A DNA stretch of 64,000 nt. It comes from DASYKS01 sp035995205 (GTDB lineage Bacteria; Acidobacteriota; Thermoanaerobaculia; Multivoradales; UBA5704). Shown in pieces: positions 49,679 through 58,550 of this stretch (position 1 is the first letter of the stretch; the number at the start of each line of letters is the position of its first letter). Both the position numbers and the translations under genes were made by a program. The notes under the pieces are model-generated. The model ran no database searches. It was not told where the DNA came from and worked only from the letters and a program-made list of their open reading frames with translations. The stretch is taken from assembly GCA_035995205.1 (NCBI GenBank), contig DASYKS010000111.1, positions 3,128-67,127 of the forward strand. Direction: 5' to 3'.

Positions 49679-52600
49679 GTGGCTCGACCCGAATCGCAAC
49701 AGATCGCAGGCTATTTCGCCACTCCCGAGCACCTCCTTCCGCACATTGCTTCGCTCGTGCATTGGCCGCTCGACCCGCGGGAAGACACCTACCTCTTGGA
49801 CCCGTGCGCGGGCGAAGGCACCGCGATCCTCGCCCTTCGGGAGCTGTGGCGCGTTCAGGCCGGGATTCCCGAAGAGGGGCGCTGGGGAGGCACCCCCGAC
49901 AACCTTCCCGCGGTCTATGCCGCCGAGCTTGAAGCCGGCCGCGCCGAGACGATCCGCGAGCGCCTGTTCGACGGCGACCAGTTGTTTGCCGGCGACGCTC
50001 TCACGCTCACGCCGTTCCCGAAGGCCTCCGCCCGGGCGACCGTGTTGTTCTTGAATCCGCCCTACGACTTCGAGGCCTCCATGGGGCGCATGGAGCACCG
50101 CTTCCTCGACCATTTCACGGCCTTCCTTCATCCGGGCGCAGGCGTCATCCTCTTTGTCGTCCCGGCCGCGGGCCTTGCCGCTTCCGCCGGCTGTCTCGCG
50201 CGGCACTATCTCGACCTCCAGGCCTTTCGATTTCCCGATCCGGACTACGCCGCCTTCGGTCAGGTCGTCGTCGTCGGCCGACGCGCGCGCGTCTCAGGGC
50301 CTCCCCTCCTCGAAGAGGCGATCCGGCGCTGGGCCGCCGCTCCGGAGCTTCTCCCAATCCTCGAAGCGCACTGCGCCCATCCCCTCGACCTCGATCTCGC
50401 GAACAACACCTTCGCTCTCGACTTCAACGAATGCCCTCTCGACGTCCAGGCCGCGCAAGCCGCCTTTCGGCCTTGGCTCGCCGCCCCGGTGGGGCAAGAC
50501 GGTCCCGTGCTCGATCTCTTCGGAGCCAGCCTCGACGCGGCGTTTCCTCCCAAGCCCACGCACCTCGCTTTGGCCCTCTCGGTCGGTCTCTTCAACGGTC
50601 ATCAGCTGGAGGCCAACGATTCCGTTCGGCATCCGCCGATCGTCGCCAAGGGCGTCCTCGACCGCGAGCTACTCACGATCGGCGAGCGCCGCAACTCCGA
50701 CGGCGACCTCACCGCAACCGTCGAGCTGGAGACGCCCAATCTATCGTTGACCGCGCTCGACCTGGAGCAAGGCGTTTTCCATGCCCTCGCTCACGGCGTC
50801 GTTCCCACCGACGACGCGGACCTGGCCAACTGGAATGCGGCCGACCTCCTCACCCACTACGACCGCTCTTTGACGGCGCGCCTGACCCAGCAGATTCGCC
50901 CTCTCCACGATCCGCGCGACGCGGCCCGCCGGATCGCGCTGCCCCGCCTGGCCCGGGAGCCGTTCGCGATCCAGCGCGAGGCGATCGAGGCTGCGATCAA
51001 GCTCCTCGCCGCCGGCCGCAACCCGTTTCTGCTCGCCGAAGTCGGCACCGGCAAGAGCACCATGGCGCTCTCGATCGCCGCAGCGCTCACGCCCGAGCAC
51101 CACGCGCGCACCCGGGCCGAGCTGCGCCGCGTCGGATACGCCACCGAGGGCCTCCCTCGCGTCCGCCGCCTGCTGATCGTTTGTCCGCCGCACCTGCTGT
51201 CCACCTGGCAGGAAGAAGCCGCCGCGGTGCTTCCCGAGGCTCGGGTCCATGTCCTTCGCAAGCCGGCCGACTTCGCCGTCGACGCCGACGTCTACGTGAT
51301 GAGCCGCGAAGACGCCAAGCTCGGCCATCCGTGGATCGGTACCTCCGGCCGGTGTCCCCGCTGCAGTACGCCCGTCGACGACACCGCGGGAGAACGCGCC
51401 GAGCGTCGTCTCACCTGCCAAGCCTCGCTCCGCAGGCCGGGCAATGACGCCGCCCGACTGGCTCTTCACCTCGCGACGATCCTCGCCCCGGTCCGCTCTG
51501 GCAACCCCGTGGTGCATCGCCTGGCACCCGCACGCGTCCTCGCGCACTACCAGGACCGCGACGGCGAAGGCACCCTCTCTCTTTCTTCGCTCTCCGGGAT
51601 CCTCGATCGCGCCCTTGCGGTGTTTCTTGCCCATCTCCGGGACGCTTGGGACGACGAGAGCGTCATGCCTCTTCTGGCCAACCATCTCGCGACGATCGCC
51701 CGTCTGGCGGAGCGCTCCGACGATCTCTCTTTTGCGCTCGACCGTCGCGCCGAGGTGGAAACCGACACCGCGGCGCTCTCCAACCTCTCGCTCGCGCGAC
51801 CCCGGCCCTCCTCGTGGGCTTCCCCCGGTCGCGACGCCGAGGAGCTAATCCGCCTCCTCGAGCTGCTCGAAGAACGCTCGACTTGGGACGACGACCGGCC
51901 CTGCGGCGAGTTTCTGTTTCAGGCCGAGGCCTCGCCGCGGCGGGTCCCGCTGGCCCGCTTTCTGCGCCGGTATTACCCGCGAATGTTTGACCTGCTGGTG
52001 CTCGACGAGGCGCACGAGTTTGGCAACGCCGACTCGGCGCAGAGCAAGGCGGCGTTGCGCCTCACGACCCTTCCGGGCGTCGCCACGATCGTCCTTTCCG
52101 GCTCGCTTATGGGCGGTTACGCCAGCTCCCTCTTCCCGCTGTTCTGGGCACTTTCCGCGAAGATGCGCGAGCAGTTCCAGCGCTCCGATGTCGCCGCGTT
52201 CTCGGCCCGGTACGGCTACCGGAAGCTCCTGATCAAGACGAAGGATCGCGAGGTCCGGCACGGACGCATGAGCGACCGCGAAATCGGCCGGCCCTCGGTC
52301 CTGGGGGAGGCGCCCGGGATCTTGCCGACCTTTCTCCTGAAGCACCTGCTCCCCACCTCGATCGTCGTTCACAAGAGCGAGCTCGATGCCGAGCTGCCGC
52401 CGATCGCCGAGGTGCCCGTGCTGCTCCGGCCGGAGACCGATACGGACCACGAGCTGCTCGACGCGTATCACGAGATGGCTGCCGAGCTGGTCGACCGCAT
52501 CAAGGCGGCGCGGCGCAAGGGCGCTTCCGGACGCTTCCTTGGTGCGCTCTCAGAGCTTCCCTCGTTCCCGGATCGTGCCACCGGCGACTTGCCGCCGTTC

Positions 52601-53251
52601 GTGCTGCGAGACCCCTTGAGCGGCGAGGTGATCGCGCCGCCCCCCGTCTTCTCGGCCGAATGGCGGACGCCGAAAGAGCGTTGGCTCCTTGAAACGGTCG
52701 CCAAGCATGTGGCCGCCGGCGAGCGCGTCCTCATCTACCTCCGCCACACGGGCGGCGGCGAGCTGCCCGGCCGGCTCCTTCGAATTCTCTCTGGCGTCGC
52801 TCCCAAGGCCGCGTTTCTCGACGTCAAGAAGGTCCCCGCCGCCTCTCGGAAAGACTGGATCGACCGGCAAGTGCTTGCCAAGGACGTTCCCGTCCTGCTG
52901 GTTCATCCCAACGCCGTCCGCACCGGCCTCAACAACCTGGTCGCCTTCACAGTCGCGATCTGGTACGAGCTGGACGCTTCGGCCACGACCTACCGCCAGG
53001 CGAACGGACGGCTGCACCGCATCGGCCAGACCCGACCCGTGACCATCTATGTCCCCTGTTACGCGAGAACCACGCAACAGACCCTGCTCGATCTGCTCGG
53101 CCGAAAGGTGGGGGCTTCGCTCCAGGTCGACGGCCTCGATCTCCAGGCCGCGCTCGAAGCCGCAGGTGCCGGCGACGGCAACGCTCGATCCGCCGCACTG
53201 GCCTCCGCCATGGGCATGGGCCAGGCGATCTGGAACGCCATGGCGCGCTAG
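49679..53251 (+). CDS. DNA methyltransferase-SNF2-type helicase fusion
   Basis: About 1,190 residues. GTG at 49679 is chosen because GGAG lies 8 bases upstream; an in-frame GTG at 49574 would add 35 basic residues. Residues 1-230: SAM-binding LLDPCAGEGTAIL (about 40) and adenine-methylase motif NPPYD (about 126), as in DUF6094-type methyltransferases. Residues 430-800: LAEVGTGKSTMALSIA (Walker A, about 455), LLIVCPPHLLSTWQEEA, a CPRC...CQ zinc-like segment, and LVLDEAHEFGN (about 775). C-terminal SF2 motifs: LLVHPNAVRTGLNN and YRQANGRLHRIGQTRP (motif VI, about 1,113). A single chain that could modify and remodel DNA; anti-restriction or defence roles are possible. Its 3' end is duplicated at 56757. 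Confidence 0.88.
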   Translation: MARPESQQIAGYFATPEHLLPHIASLVHWPLDPREDTYLLDPCAGEGTAILALRELWRVQAGIPEEGRWGGTPDNLPAVYAAELEAGRAETIRERLFDGDQLFAGDALTLTPFPKASARATVLFLNPPYDFEASMGRMEHRFLDHFTAFLHPGAGVILFVVPAAGLAASAGCLARHYLDLQAFRFPDPDYAAFGQVVVVGRRARVSGPPLLEEAIRRWAAAPELLPILEAHCAHPLDLDLANNTFALDFNECPLDVQAAQAAFRPWLAAPVGQDGPVLDLFGASLDAAFPPKPTHLALALSVGLFNGHQLEANDSVRHPPIVAKGVLDRELLTIGERRNSDGDLTATVELETPNLSLTALDLEQGVFHALAHGVVPTDDADLANWNAADLLTHYDRSLTARLTQQIRPLHDPRDAARRIALPRLAREPFAIQREAIEAAIKLLAAGRNPFLLAEVGTGKSTMALSIAAALTPEHHARTRAELRRVGYATEGLPRVRRLLIVCPPHLLSTWQEEAAAVLPEARVHVLRKPADFAVDADVYVMSREDAKLGHPWIGTSGRCPRCSTPVDDTAGERAERRLTCQASLRRPGNDAARLALHLATILAPVRSGNPVVHRLAPARVLAHYQDRDGEGTLSLSSLSGILDRALAVFLAHLRDAWDDESVMPLLANHLATIARLAERSDDLSFALDRRAEVETDTAALSNLSLARPRPSSWASPGRDAEELIRLLELLEERSTWDDDRPCGEFLFQAEASPRRVPLARFLRRYYPRMFDLLVLDEAHEFGNADSAQSKAALRLTTLPGVATIVLSGSLMGGYASSLFPLFWALSAKMREQFQRSDVAAFSARYGYRKLLIKTKDREVRHGRMSDREIGRPSVLGEAPGILPTFLLKHLLPTSIVVHKSELDAELPPIAEVPVLLRPETDTDHELLDAYHEMAAELVDRIKAARRKGASGRFLGALSELPSFPDRATGDLPPFVLRDPLSGEVIAPPPVFSAEWRTPKERWLLETVAKHVAAGERVLIYLRHTGGGELPGRLLRILSGVAPKAAFLDVKKVPAASRKDWIDRQVLAKDVPVLLVHPNAVRTGLNNLVAFTVAIWYELDASATTYRQANGRLHRIGQTRPVTIYVPCYARTTQQTLLDLLGRKVGASLQVDGLDLQAALEAAGAGDGNARSAALASAMGMGQAIWNAMAR

Positions 53252-53275
53252 AGGGACTCGCAAGCTTCGGAGAAT
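53204..53275 (+). repeat. left direct repeat of the subtilase cassette
   Basis: Contains GCCTCCGCCATGGGCATGGG, CAGGCGATCTGGAACGCCAT and GCTAGAGGGACTCGCAAGCTTC. Recurs imperfectly at 56757-56833. This copy is the functional helicase gene end. Confidence 0.75.
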
Positions 53276-53491
53276 CCGGGGCCTTGCGCTATGTGATGCG
53301 GACGGAGAAGAAGCGCCTCTTTTCGATTGTCGCTTCAGGCTCCTTGAGAGTCCATCGAAGCTCAGAGGGTACCTCCGCGGCATACTTGTCCCGATTCCAA
53401 GTGTTCAAGCACTATCAAGTTACGGTAAGCCTGTGCAGGCAGTCAGGTGCAGGATCGATTTGGAGCCTATGGCTCCTATTAGGGGAGGTGT

Positions 53492-56176
53492 ATGTTCCGT
53501 TTCCTTTGTCCCTATGTCCCTTTTCTCCTTCTCCTTTCGCCTCACTCAGCACTCCAGGCGGAACTCTGGCGTTCGCCCTTAGCCGCGAAAACGTACTACG
53601 AGATCCAGAAACAGATTCTCACGGTCGAAGCGGATGATGGCGCGACGACCACCGCATTCGAGCCTTTGCCCCCGGCGGTCGTTCTTTCTGCCGGCGCGGA
53701 CGCGGTGGATTACGAGGGCTTTCTCGCCGCATACGTTGCGGATGCAGATCTGCCGGCATTCGAAGCAGCTCTGAAGGGCACCAACCTCGTCGTTTCGATC
53801 GGATTCGACCGAACGATCTCCCTGCCGCATTTCGCTTTCGATCCTTTGGCCGGCCCGGTCGCCCGGACGGATGCTTCTTTCCCTCCGGCCTTTACCGCCA
53901 TCGCCATCCCGAATCTCTACCTGCTTCAGTTCGCGTATCCCCTGCAGGAGACCTGGTACTCGGACCTTAAGGACTGCGGAGCGGAGGTGCTTGCAACCAC
54001 GGCGGCTCGAACCGCCCTGGTGCGGACGCTCGATCTCGACTCCCTGATGACCTGTCCGGTCGCCCCCTTCTTCTTCTGGATTGACCAGTACCTCACGACC
54101 GACCGCATCGCGCCCGAGATGCTCAAGACCGAAAACGCGTTCGGCTACGACCTCCAGTTTCGCCCGGCAACCAATCTCGGCTTCAAGGAGGCGTCGCTTC
54201 CCGCGAGCGCGGTCGTGGACCAGGCTTTCGAGGAGACGGAGACCGGAACACGATTCCTCGGCGCGACCCTCGTGGTGTCCGACTTCGCCGCGCTCGCCGC
54301 GAGCGATCCCGATCTTCTCGCGGTCGCTTGGCGCGGGGAGGCGACTTTTGCGGATGAACGCCAAGGCCAGATCGTCGCCGGCAACTTCACCGCTCAGGGG
54401 ACGGTCACCGCGCCAGGCTACGCCGCGTGGCTCGCCTGTCCGCCGCGCCCAGCCGGGAGCCCCTGCAAGAGCCTGCTCGATCCGTTGAACCAGCAACTCG
54501 TTACCATCTTTGATTCGGGCTACGCAGACGCCTTCACGCCCTTTGCAGGAGTCGACCACCACCCGGACCTGGAGTCCAAAACGCAGGTTCAGCCGCTCAA
54601 CCGGAACCAGCGACTGGAAGATCGGCTGGTGGAGCTCAGAAACTTCTCGAACAGTTTCGGGATGAACGATCTCATCGGCCACGGCTCGATCGTCGCCGGC
54701 ATCATCGCCGGTGAAGGCCAACCGGATTTCTTCTATCCGCTGGCACCCAATCAGCTGGTAAGAGGCGGCGGTAAGGACGCACAGGGATTCTTTTACGGCT
54801 CGGGTATCGCCCCGCGAAGCTCAATGCTTGTGGCACGCTTTGCCGATCCTTCCTCTCTTCAGGACACCGCGCCAGGCGGCAAGCACGACCAGGCGCTTCA
54901 GTGGGCGCGCTCCACTGCGGCCGGCGCCGACCGCTCGCTTCTCGTAAACGAAAGCTGGAATCAGACGCGCAACGCGTCTCCGAACGACGTGGTCGCGGTC
55001 AACCAATACGACCAGAAAGCCCAGTTCTACGACGGCCGGGTGAGGGACGCGAACACCGTGCTTGCCGGCACCCAGCCCATGACGGTCATCTTCTCCGCCG
55101 GAAATCAGGCCTTTGATCGCGCGGCGAACCAAGGAGCGGGAGCCGTGCGATTCGATTCGGTCGGCAGCCCGGCAACCGCGAAGAATGTGGTGACCGTCGG
55201 GGCCTCGGCGAGCTACCGCCCGGCGCCGGAGCCACCGCTTGATTGTCGTGACAACGCCGCGCGTTTCGTTTCCGACAACGCCACGAATATCTCGCAGATC
55301 GGGCTCTTTAGCGGCCGGGGCCGGTTCTTTTCGGCAGGCGGTGCGGTGAAGCTCCATCAGGTGCGAGTGAAGCCGGACCTTGTGGCGCCCGCCATCCGTG
55401 TTTTCTCAACGGTTCCCTTCAATTCGGTCTTTTACGGCACCGGCCCGGGGTGCGCCCAGTACTACCCGCCGACCTCGACCGGTTACTACTACACCTACGG
55501 CACCGGCACGAGCTTCGCCTCCCCGGTCGTGACGGGAGTCGCTGCGTACGCGAGGAAGTGGTTCCTGGATCAGACACCGAGAGTCGATCCCTCTCCCTCG
55601 ATGCTGAAGGCCGCTCTGATCGCAACCGCGGACAACCTCGGTGGCCAGGCCGGGAACGACCATCGCCCGAGCCCTAACTACGGTTGGGGTCGCGTGAACC
55701 TTGGGAAGCTCGTGGACGGCCGGATCGCTCGTTTCTTCGTGGAGTCCCCGCGAAGCCTGATGATGGCGGGTCAAACTATCGCCTACGAGCGCAGGATCGA
55801 CGATCCGACCAAGGAGACCGTCGTCGTGCTCACATGGCTCGATCCTCCCTCAGATCTCGTTGGCGATTCGCAGGCGCCCCTCAAAAACGTCCTGCAGCTT
55901 CGGGTTGATGAGATCGGATCGAATCCTTCCCGCTTCTATGTCGGCAACAACTTCAACGAGAACAAGTCCGGCGTCGACAACGGCACCTCGTTCCGCTTTC
56001 AGGGCTCGGGAACCATATTCGAAGATCGGATGAACAACGTCGAAGTCATCGTCATCCCGGCCGGTCTTCTGCCTGCCGGAAGTCGCCTCCGGATGACGGT
56101 AACCGGCAAGTCGCTTGTGCCGGAATCCCGTCAGTTCTTCTCGCTCTACGCCACCAACGTCCGGTTCGCGACCTAA
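53492..56176 (+). CDS. secreted subtilisin-like serine protease (S8)
   Basis: 894 residues; GGGGAGGTGT precedes the ATG. Signal peptide (FLCPYVPFLLLLSPHSALQA). An N-terminal region of about 330 residues may be a pro-domain. The catalytic domain has Asp in IFDSGYADAF (about 340), His in IGHGSIVAGIIAG (about 396), the oxyanion Asn in IFSAGNQAFD (about 536) and Ser in GTGTSFASPVVTGVAAYA (about 673). A C-terminal beta P-domain-like part ends the protein. Looks catalytically complete. Co-transcribed with the 172-residue gene. The pair is flanked by direct repeats. Confidence 0.92.
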   Translation: MFRFLCPYVPFLLLLSPHSALQAELWRSPLAAKTYYEIQKQILTVEADDGATTTAFEPLPPAVVLSAGADAVDYEGFLAAYVADADLPAFEAALKGTNLVVSIGFDRTISLPHFAFDPLAGPVARTDASFPPAFTAIAIPNLYLLQFAYPLQETWYSDLKDCGAEVLATTAARTALVRTLDLDSLMTCPVAPFFFWIDQYLTTDRIAPEMLKTENAFGYDLQFRPATNLGFKEASLPASAVVDQAFEETETGTRFLGATLVVSDFAALAASDPDLLAVAWRGEATFADERQGQIVAGNFTAQGTVTAPGYAAWLACPPRPAGSPCKSLLDPLNQQLVTIFDSGYADAFTPFAGVDHHPDLESKTQVQPLNRNQRLEDRLVELRNFSNSFGMNDLIGHGSIVAGIIAGEGQPDFFYPLAPNQLVRGGGKDAQGFFYGSGIAPRSSMLVARFADPSSLQDTAPGGKHDQALQWARSTAAGADRSLLVNESWNQTRNASPNDVVAVNQYDQKAQFYDGRVRDANTVLAGTQPMTVIFSAGNQAFDRAANQGAGAVRFDSVGSPATAKNVVTVGASASYRPAPEPPLDCRDNAARFVSDNATNISQIGLFSGRGRFFSAGGAVKLHQVRVKPDLVAPAIRVFSTVPFNSVFYGTGPGCAQYYPPTSTGYYYTYGTGTSFASPVVTGVAAYARKWFLDQTPRVDPSPSMLKAALIATADNLGGQAGNDHRPSPNYGWGRVNLGKLVDGRIARFFVESPRSLMMAGQTIAYERRIDDPTKETVVVLTWLDPPSDLVGDSQAPLKNVLQLRVDEIGSNPSRFYVGNNFNENKSGVDNGTSFRFQGSGTIFEDRMNNVEVIVIPAGLLPAGSRLRMTVTGKSLVPESRQFFSLYATNVRFAT

Positions 56177-56193
56177 GTTCAGGAGTTCGAGCA

Positions 56194-56712
56194 ATGCAAA
56201 AAGTATCAGGACTCGCATTAGGTGGTTTCCTTCTCGCCGCCCTATCAAGCGCCGGAATCCGTCCCGTTCCCGGTGCCGACCCGCGCACCCTTCTCAGAGT
56301 GCATAGCACCTTAATAGAGCACGTTCGCCCCGAAATGTTCGTCCGCAACGACGTCGACCGGATGATCACGCGCGGCGGCGGGCTTATCGTCATCATCTCC
56401 ACGGGACTTGACGACCTGCGGCCTGAGATTCAAACCGGCGTCGGTCTCGGGACGGCGGCAGATCTGGCATCGCTCGGCCAGGCGCTCGCCGCGGCGCAGG
56501 TCGGGAGCGCCTCTGACTGCTCGGCGAATGGCTTCGACCGGACCGGCGAGATCGAGATCACCTGGTACGGCCGCACGGGGCGCAGGAACCGGTTCACCAT
56601 CATCCTGGTGGACGGGGAGCCGGCAGAGGCAGAGAGATGTCCGGCGGCGACGCGGGCGGTCTTCGACGCGATCGAGGTCTTCGAACAAGCGGCCGCGGGA
56701 CGCCTGCCGTAG
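56194..56712 (+). CDS. secreted partner protein of the subtilase
   Basis: 172 residues, AGGAG upstream, 17 bp after the protease gene. Signal peptide (LALGGFLLAALSSAGIRPVP). The mature part has LRVHSTLIEHVRPEMFVRND, GGGLIVIISTGLDDL and two Cys (SDCSAN, ERCPAA). No family recognised; inhibitor, pro-domain partner or substrate are possibilities from context. Confidence 0.7.
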   Translation: MQKVSGLALGGFLLAALSSAGIRPVPGADPRTLLRVHSTLIEHVRPEMFVRNDVDRMITRGGGLIVIISTGLDDLRPEIQTGVGLGTAADLASLGQALAAAQVGSASDCSANGFDRTGEIEITWYGRTGRRNRFTIILVDGEPAEAERCPAATRAVFDAIEVFEQAAAGRLP

Positions 56713-56756
56713 GGTGTGGCCGGTTTCACTGGTGAACCCACGGAGCATCTCCCCGC

Positions 56757-56833
56757 TCTAGCCTCCGCCATGAGCATGGGCTAGGCGATCTGGAAAGCCA
56801 TGGCTAGCGGCTAGCGGACCCGAAGCTTCAGGC
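56757..56833 (+). repeat. right direct repeat of the subtilase cassette
   Basis: Decayed copy of the helicase 3' end: GCCTCCGCCATGAGCATGGG, then TAGGCGATCTGGAAAGCCAT (with an in-frame TAG), then GCTAGCGGACCCGAAGCTTC. Confidence 0.75.
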
Positions 56834-56999
56834 ACCCGCAGAAACCGAGCCTACGAAGCCCCCGCATCGTCCCCGCGGCCGAGGTTTCGGCTGCTCGGTG
56901 CCGTTGATCCGGACCCGATCGCCACGCGATGAACACCGGCCACCGCGGCGAGGTGGAGATCCCAGGCCGAAAACAACGACACAGCGGGTAGGCCAGCTC

Positions 57000-57172
57000 T
57001 TGGCGCGCCCGCACCGCGGATGTTTTGGACCCTCGCGGGGTGGGAAGGTGACCTCGATCTCCCTTACGCGCGGAGAGAGTTTGGAGGCGGGTATAGCGGA
57101 CGTCGCGGTCTTTGCCGAGGCGTTGGGGTTCGGGGACCACCCGGGTCATGGCGGGCTCCTCCGGGTCTTCGC
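57000..57172 (-). pseudogene. inverted fragment of the SSB-like gene 5' end
   Basis: Minus strand repeats the start of the 57347 gene, including the upstream GAAGACCCGGAGGAGCCCGCCAT in parts (GGAGGAGCCCGCCATGA), and codes LGKDRDVRYTR before losing the frame. With 57326-57490 it forms an imperfect inverted repeat of about 150 bp. Confidence 0.75.
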
Positions 57173-57346
57173 TGTCTGAACAACGTCCATCCCTCGGTTC
57201 AGGCTAGGCCCGGCGCGGGCTTACTCCCAAGTTTCCGGACGTTCGTCCTCCAGCGGTTCCCGCACCTTGGGATCGCCCGCCGCTCGGGCCTTTTTCGCTC
57301 TTCCCCGGGGATGGACCCCGACACCGAAGACCCGGAGGAGCCCGCC

Positions 57347-57760
57347 ATGAAACCGAAGACCCTCACCCTTACCGGTTGCCTCGGCAAAGACCGCGACGTC
57401 CGCTATACCCGCCCCAAGACCACCGTTCTCACGGTCCGCAACGAGGTGATCGACGGGGACGAAGAGATCGAGGTCACCACCCCTCCCCGCGAGTACCTCC
57501 GTTTGTCGCTGGCGGTTCGCGAAAGAGGCGCCAAGGGCTGGGAAACCCGCTGGGTCAATCTCATCGTCTGGGATCTCCGCCTCACCGCGGTGGCCGGCGT
57601 TCCGTTGTCCCGCACGGGCGACCGGGTCCGAATCACCGGCACCGAAGAGACGTTCACCTTCACGACCGAGACCGGGGAGGAGCGGGAGTTTCACTACGTT
57701 TCGGTTCGAAGCTTCCAGCGCTTGCAGCTTCGGGTCCGCGAGCGCGCCGAAGCCTCGTAG
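57347..57760 (+). CDS. SSB-like OB-fold protein
   Basis: 137 residues; GGAGGAGCCCGCC precedes the ATG. Starts TLTLTGCLGKDRDVRYTRPK like the first SSB strand-loop, then YLRLSLAVRERGAKGWETRW (the SSB-like LAV...W core) and DRVRITGTEETFTF (final strand, G.....). The C-terminus is basic instead of the DDDIPF-type acidic tail. Probably a divergent plasmid SSB, possibly specialised for single strands in transfer. Confidence 0.7.
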   Translation: MKPKTLTLTGCLGKDRDVRYTRPKTTVLTVRNEVIDGDEEIEVTTPPREYLRLSLAVRERGAKGWETRWVNLIVWDLRLTAVAGVPLSRTGDRVRITGTEETFTFTTETGEEREFHYVSVRSFQRLQLRVRERAEAS

Positions 57761-58048
57761 CTCCTGTCGTCGTTTCCCTTCGCGGGGCGGCCCTCTCCGG
57801 CCGATCCAGGGGGTTGTTCCTCAACCCCTACGCCCCCCTCAAACAACTCCAACGGCCGGTCCCTCTCCTCTTTCTCGATCGCCTCGAACAAAGCGATCTC
57901 CCCCAAGAAACAGCGAACGGAATGTACCGAGGCCGACCGAGACAAGGCGGCGACGCGAGTTCAAAGACGTTCGACCTCTTTCGGCTACGCCGCGATGCCC
58001 TCAAGCCGGGGGTGCAGGGCATCGCAACTACCCGAAAGGAGATCGAAC
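57761..58048. other. leader region of ssb with hairpin
   Basis: No gene. GCGATGCCCT (57992-58001) and AGGGCATCGC (58016-58025) form a perfect 10-bp stem with a 14-base loop, 24 bases before the ssb start, perhaps an autoregulatory site or RNA element. Confidence 0.6.
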
Positions 58049-58443
58049 ATGAACCACCTCCACCTGATCGGCTACCTCGGCAACAACCCGGAGATCAAAG
58101 GGGCCACGGCACCACCTACGCCCGCCTCTCTCTTGCCGTTTCCAACGGCTATCGAGACAAGAGCGGCGAGCGCCAGGAGCGCACCGACTGGATCCCGATC
58201 GTCGCATTTCGCAGCTTGGCAAAGTCCCTTGAGCAGCTCCGGAAAGGCGCCCGGATCGCTGTGTACGGCCGGCTCCAGGTCCAGAGCTACGAGAAGGACG
58301 GGGAGAGAAAGTACTCGACCGAAGTCGTTGCCAGGTCCATCACGTTCCTCACCCGCGCAGGGAAAAGCGCGGGTGGCACCGATGAGCCCGAGGCCAACGG
58401 CGAGCTTCCCTTCGACACCGCCGAGGACGACATCCCCTCCTGA
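58049..58443 (+). pseudogene. ssb: single-stranded DNA-binding protein, frameshifted
   Basis: ATG after AAAGGAGATCGAAC. The first 18 codons (MNHLHLIGYLGNNPEIKG) read in one frame; the rest continues only after a one-base shift at the G run 58100-58103: GTTYARLSLAVSNGYRDKSG, RTDWIPIVAFRSLAKSLEQL, RIAVYGRLQVQSYEKDG and an acidic end (LPFDTAEDDIPS). The protein is otherwise a normal SSB of about 130 residues with the expected C-terminal DDIP tip. One missing G would restore it, so sequencing error, slippage or a recent mutation. Confidence 0.85.
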
Positions 58444-58451
58444 CCTCACTC

Positions 58452-58490
58452 GGCGCGGGGCGACAGGCCGCCCCGCGCCTCGCTTTTCGA
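58452..58490 (+). terminator. intrinsic terminator after ssb
   Basis: GGCGCGGGGCG (58452-58462) and CGCCCCGCGCC (58469-58479), a perfect 11-bp stem with a 6-base loop, followed by TCGCTTTT. Ends the plus-strand block. Confidence 0.8.
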
Positions 58491-58550
58491 TTCAAATTTT
58501 ATAGATCCTTCGAAATATCCGGTGTATCTCGCCGAGCCAAGCGGGACACC

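Larger units (their letters stand above)
56713..57346. other. scar region between subtilase cassette and SSB-like gene
   Basis: No intact gene. It holds the right direct repeat (56757-56833) and an inverted, decayed copy of the start of the next gene (57000-57172). 57173-57346 is the upstream region of the gene at 57347. Confidence 0.6.
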
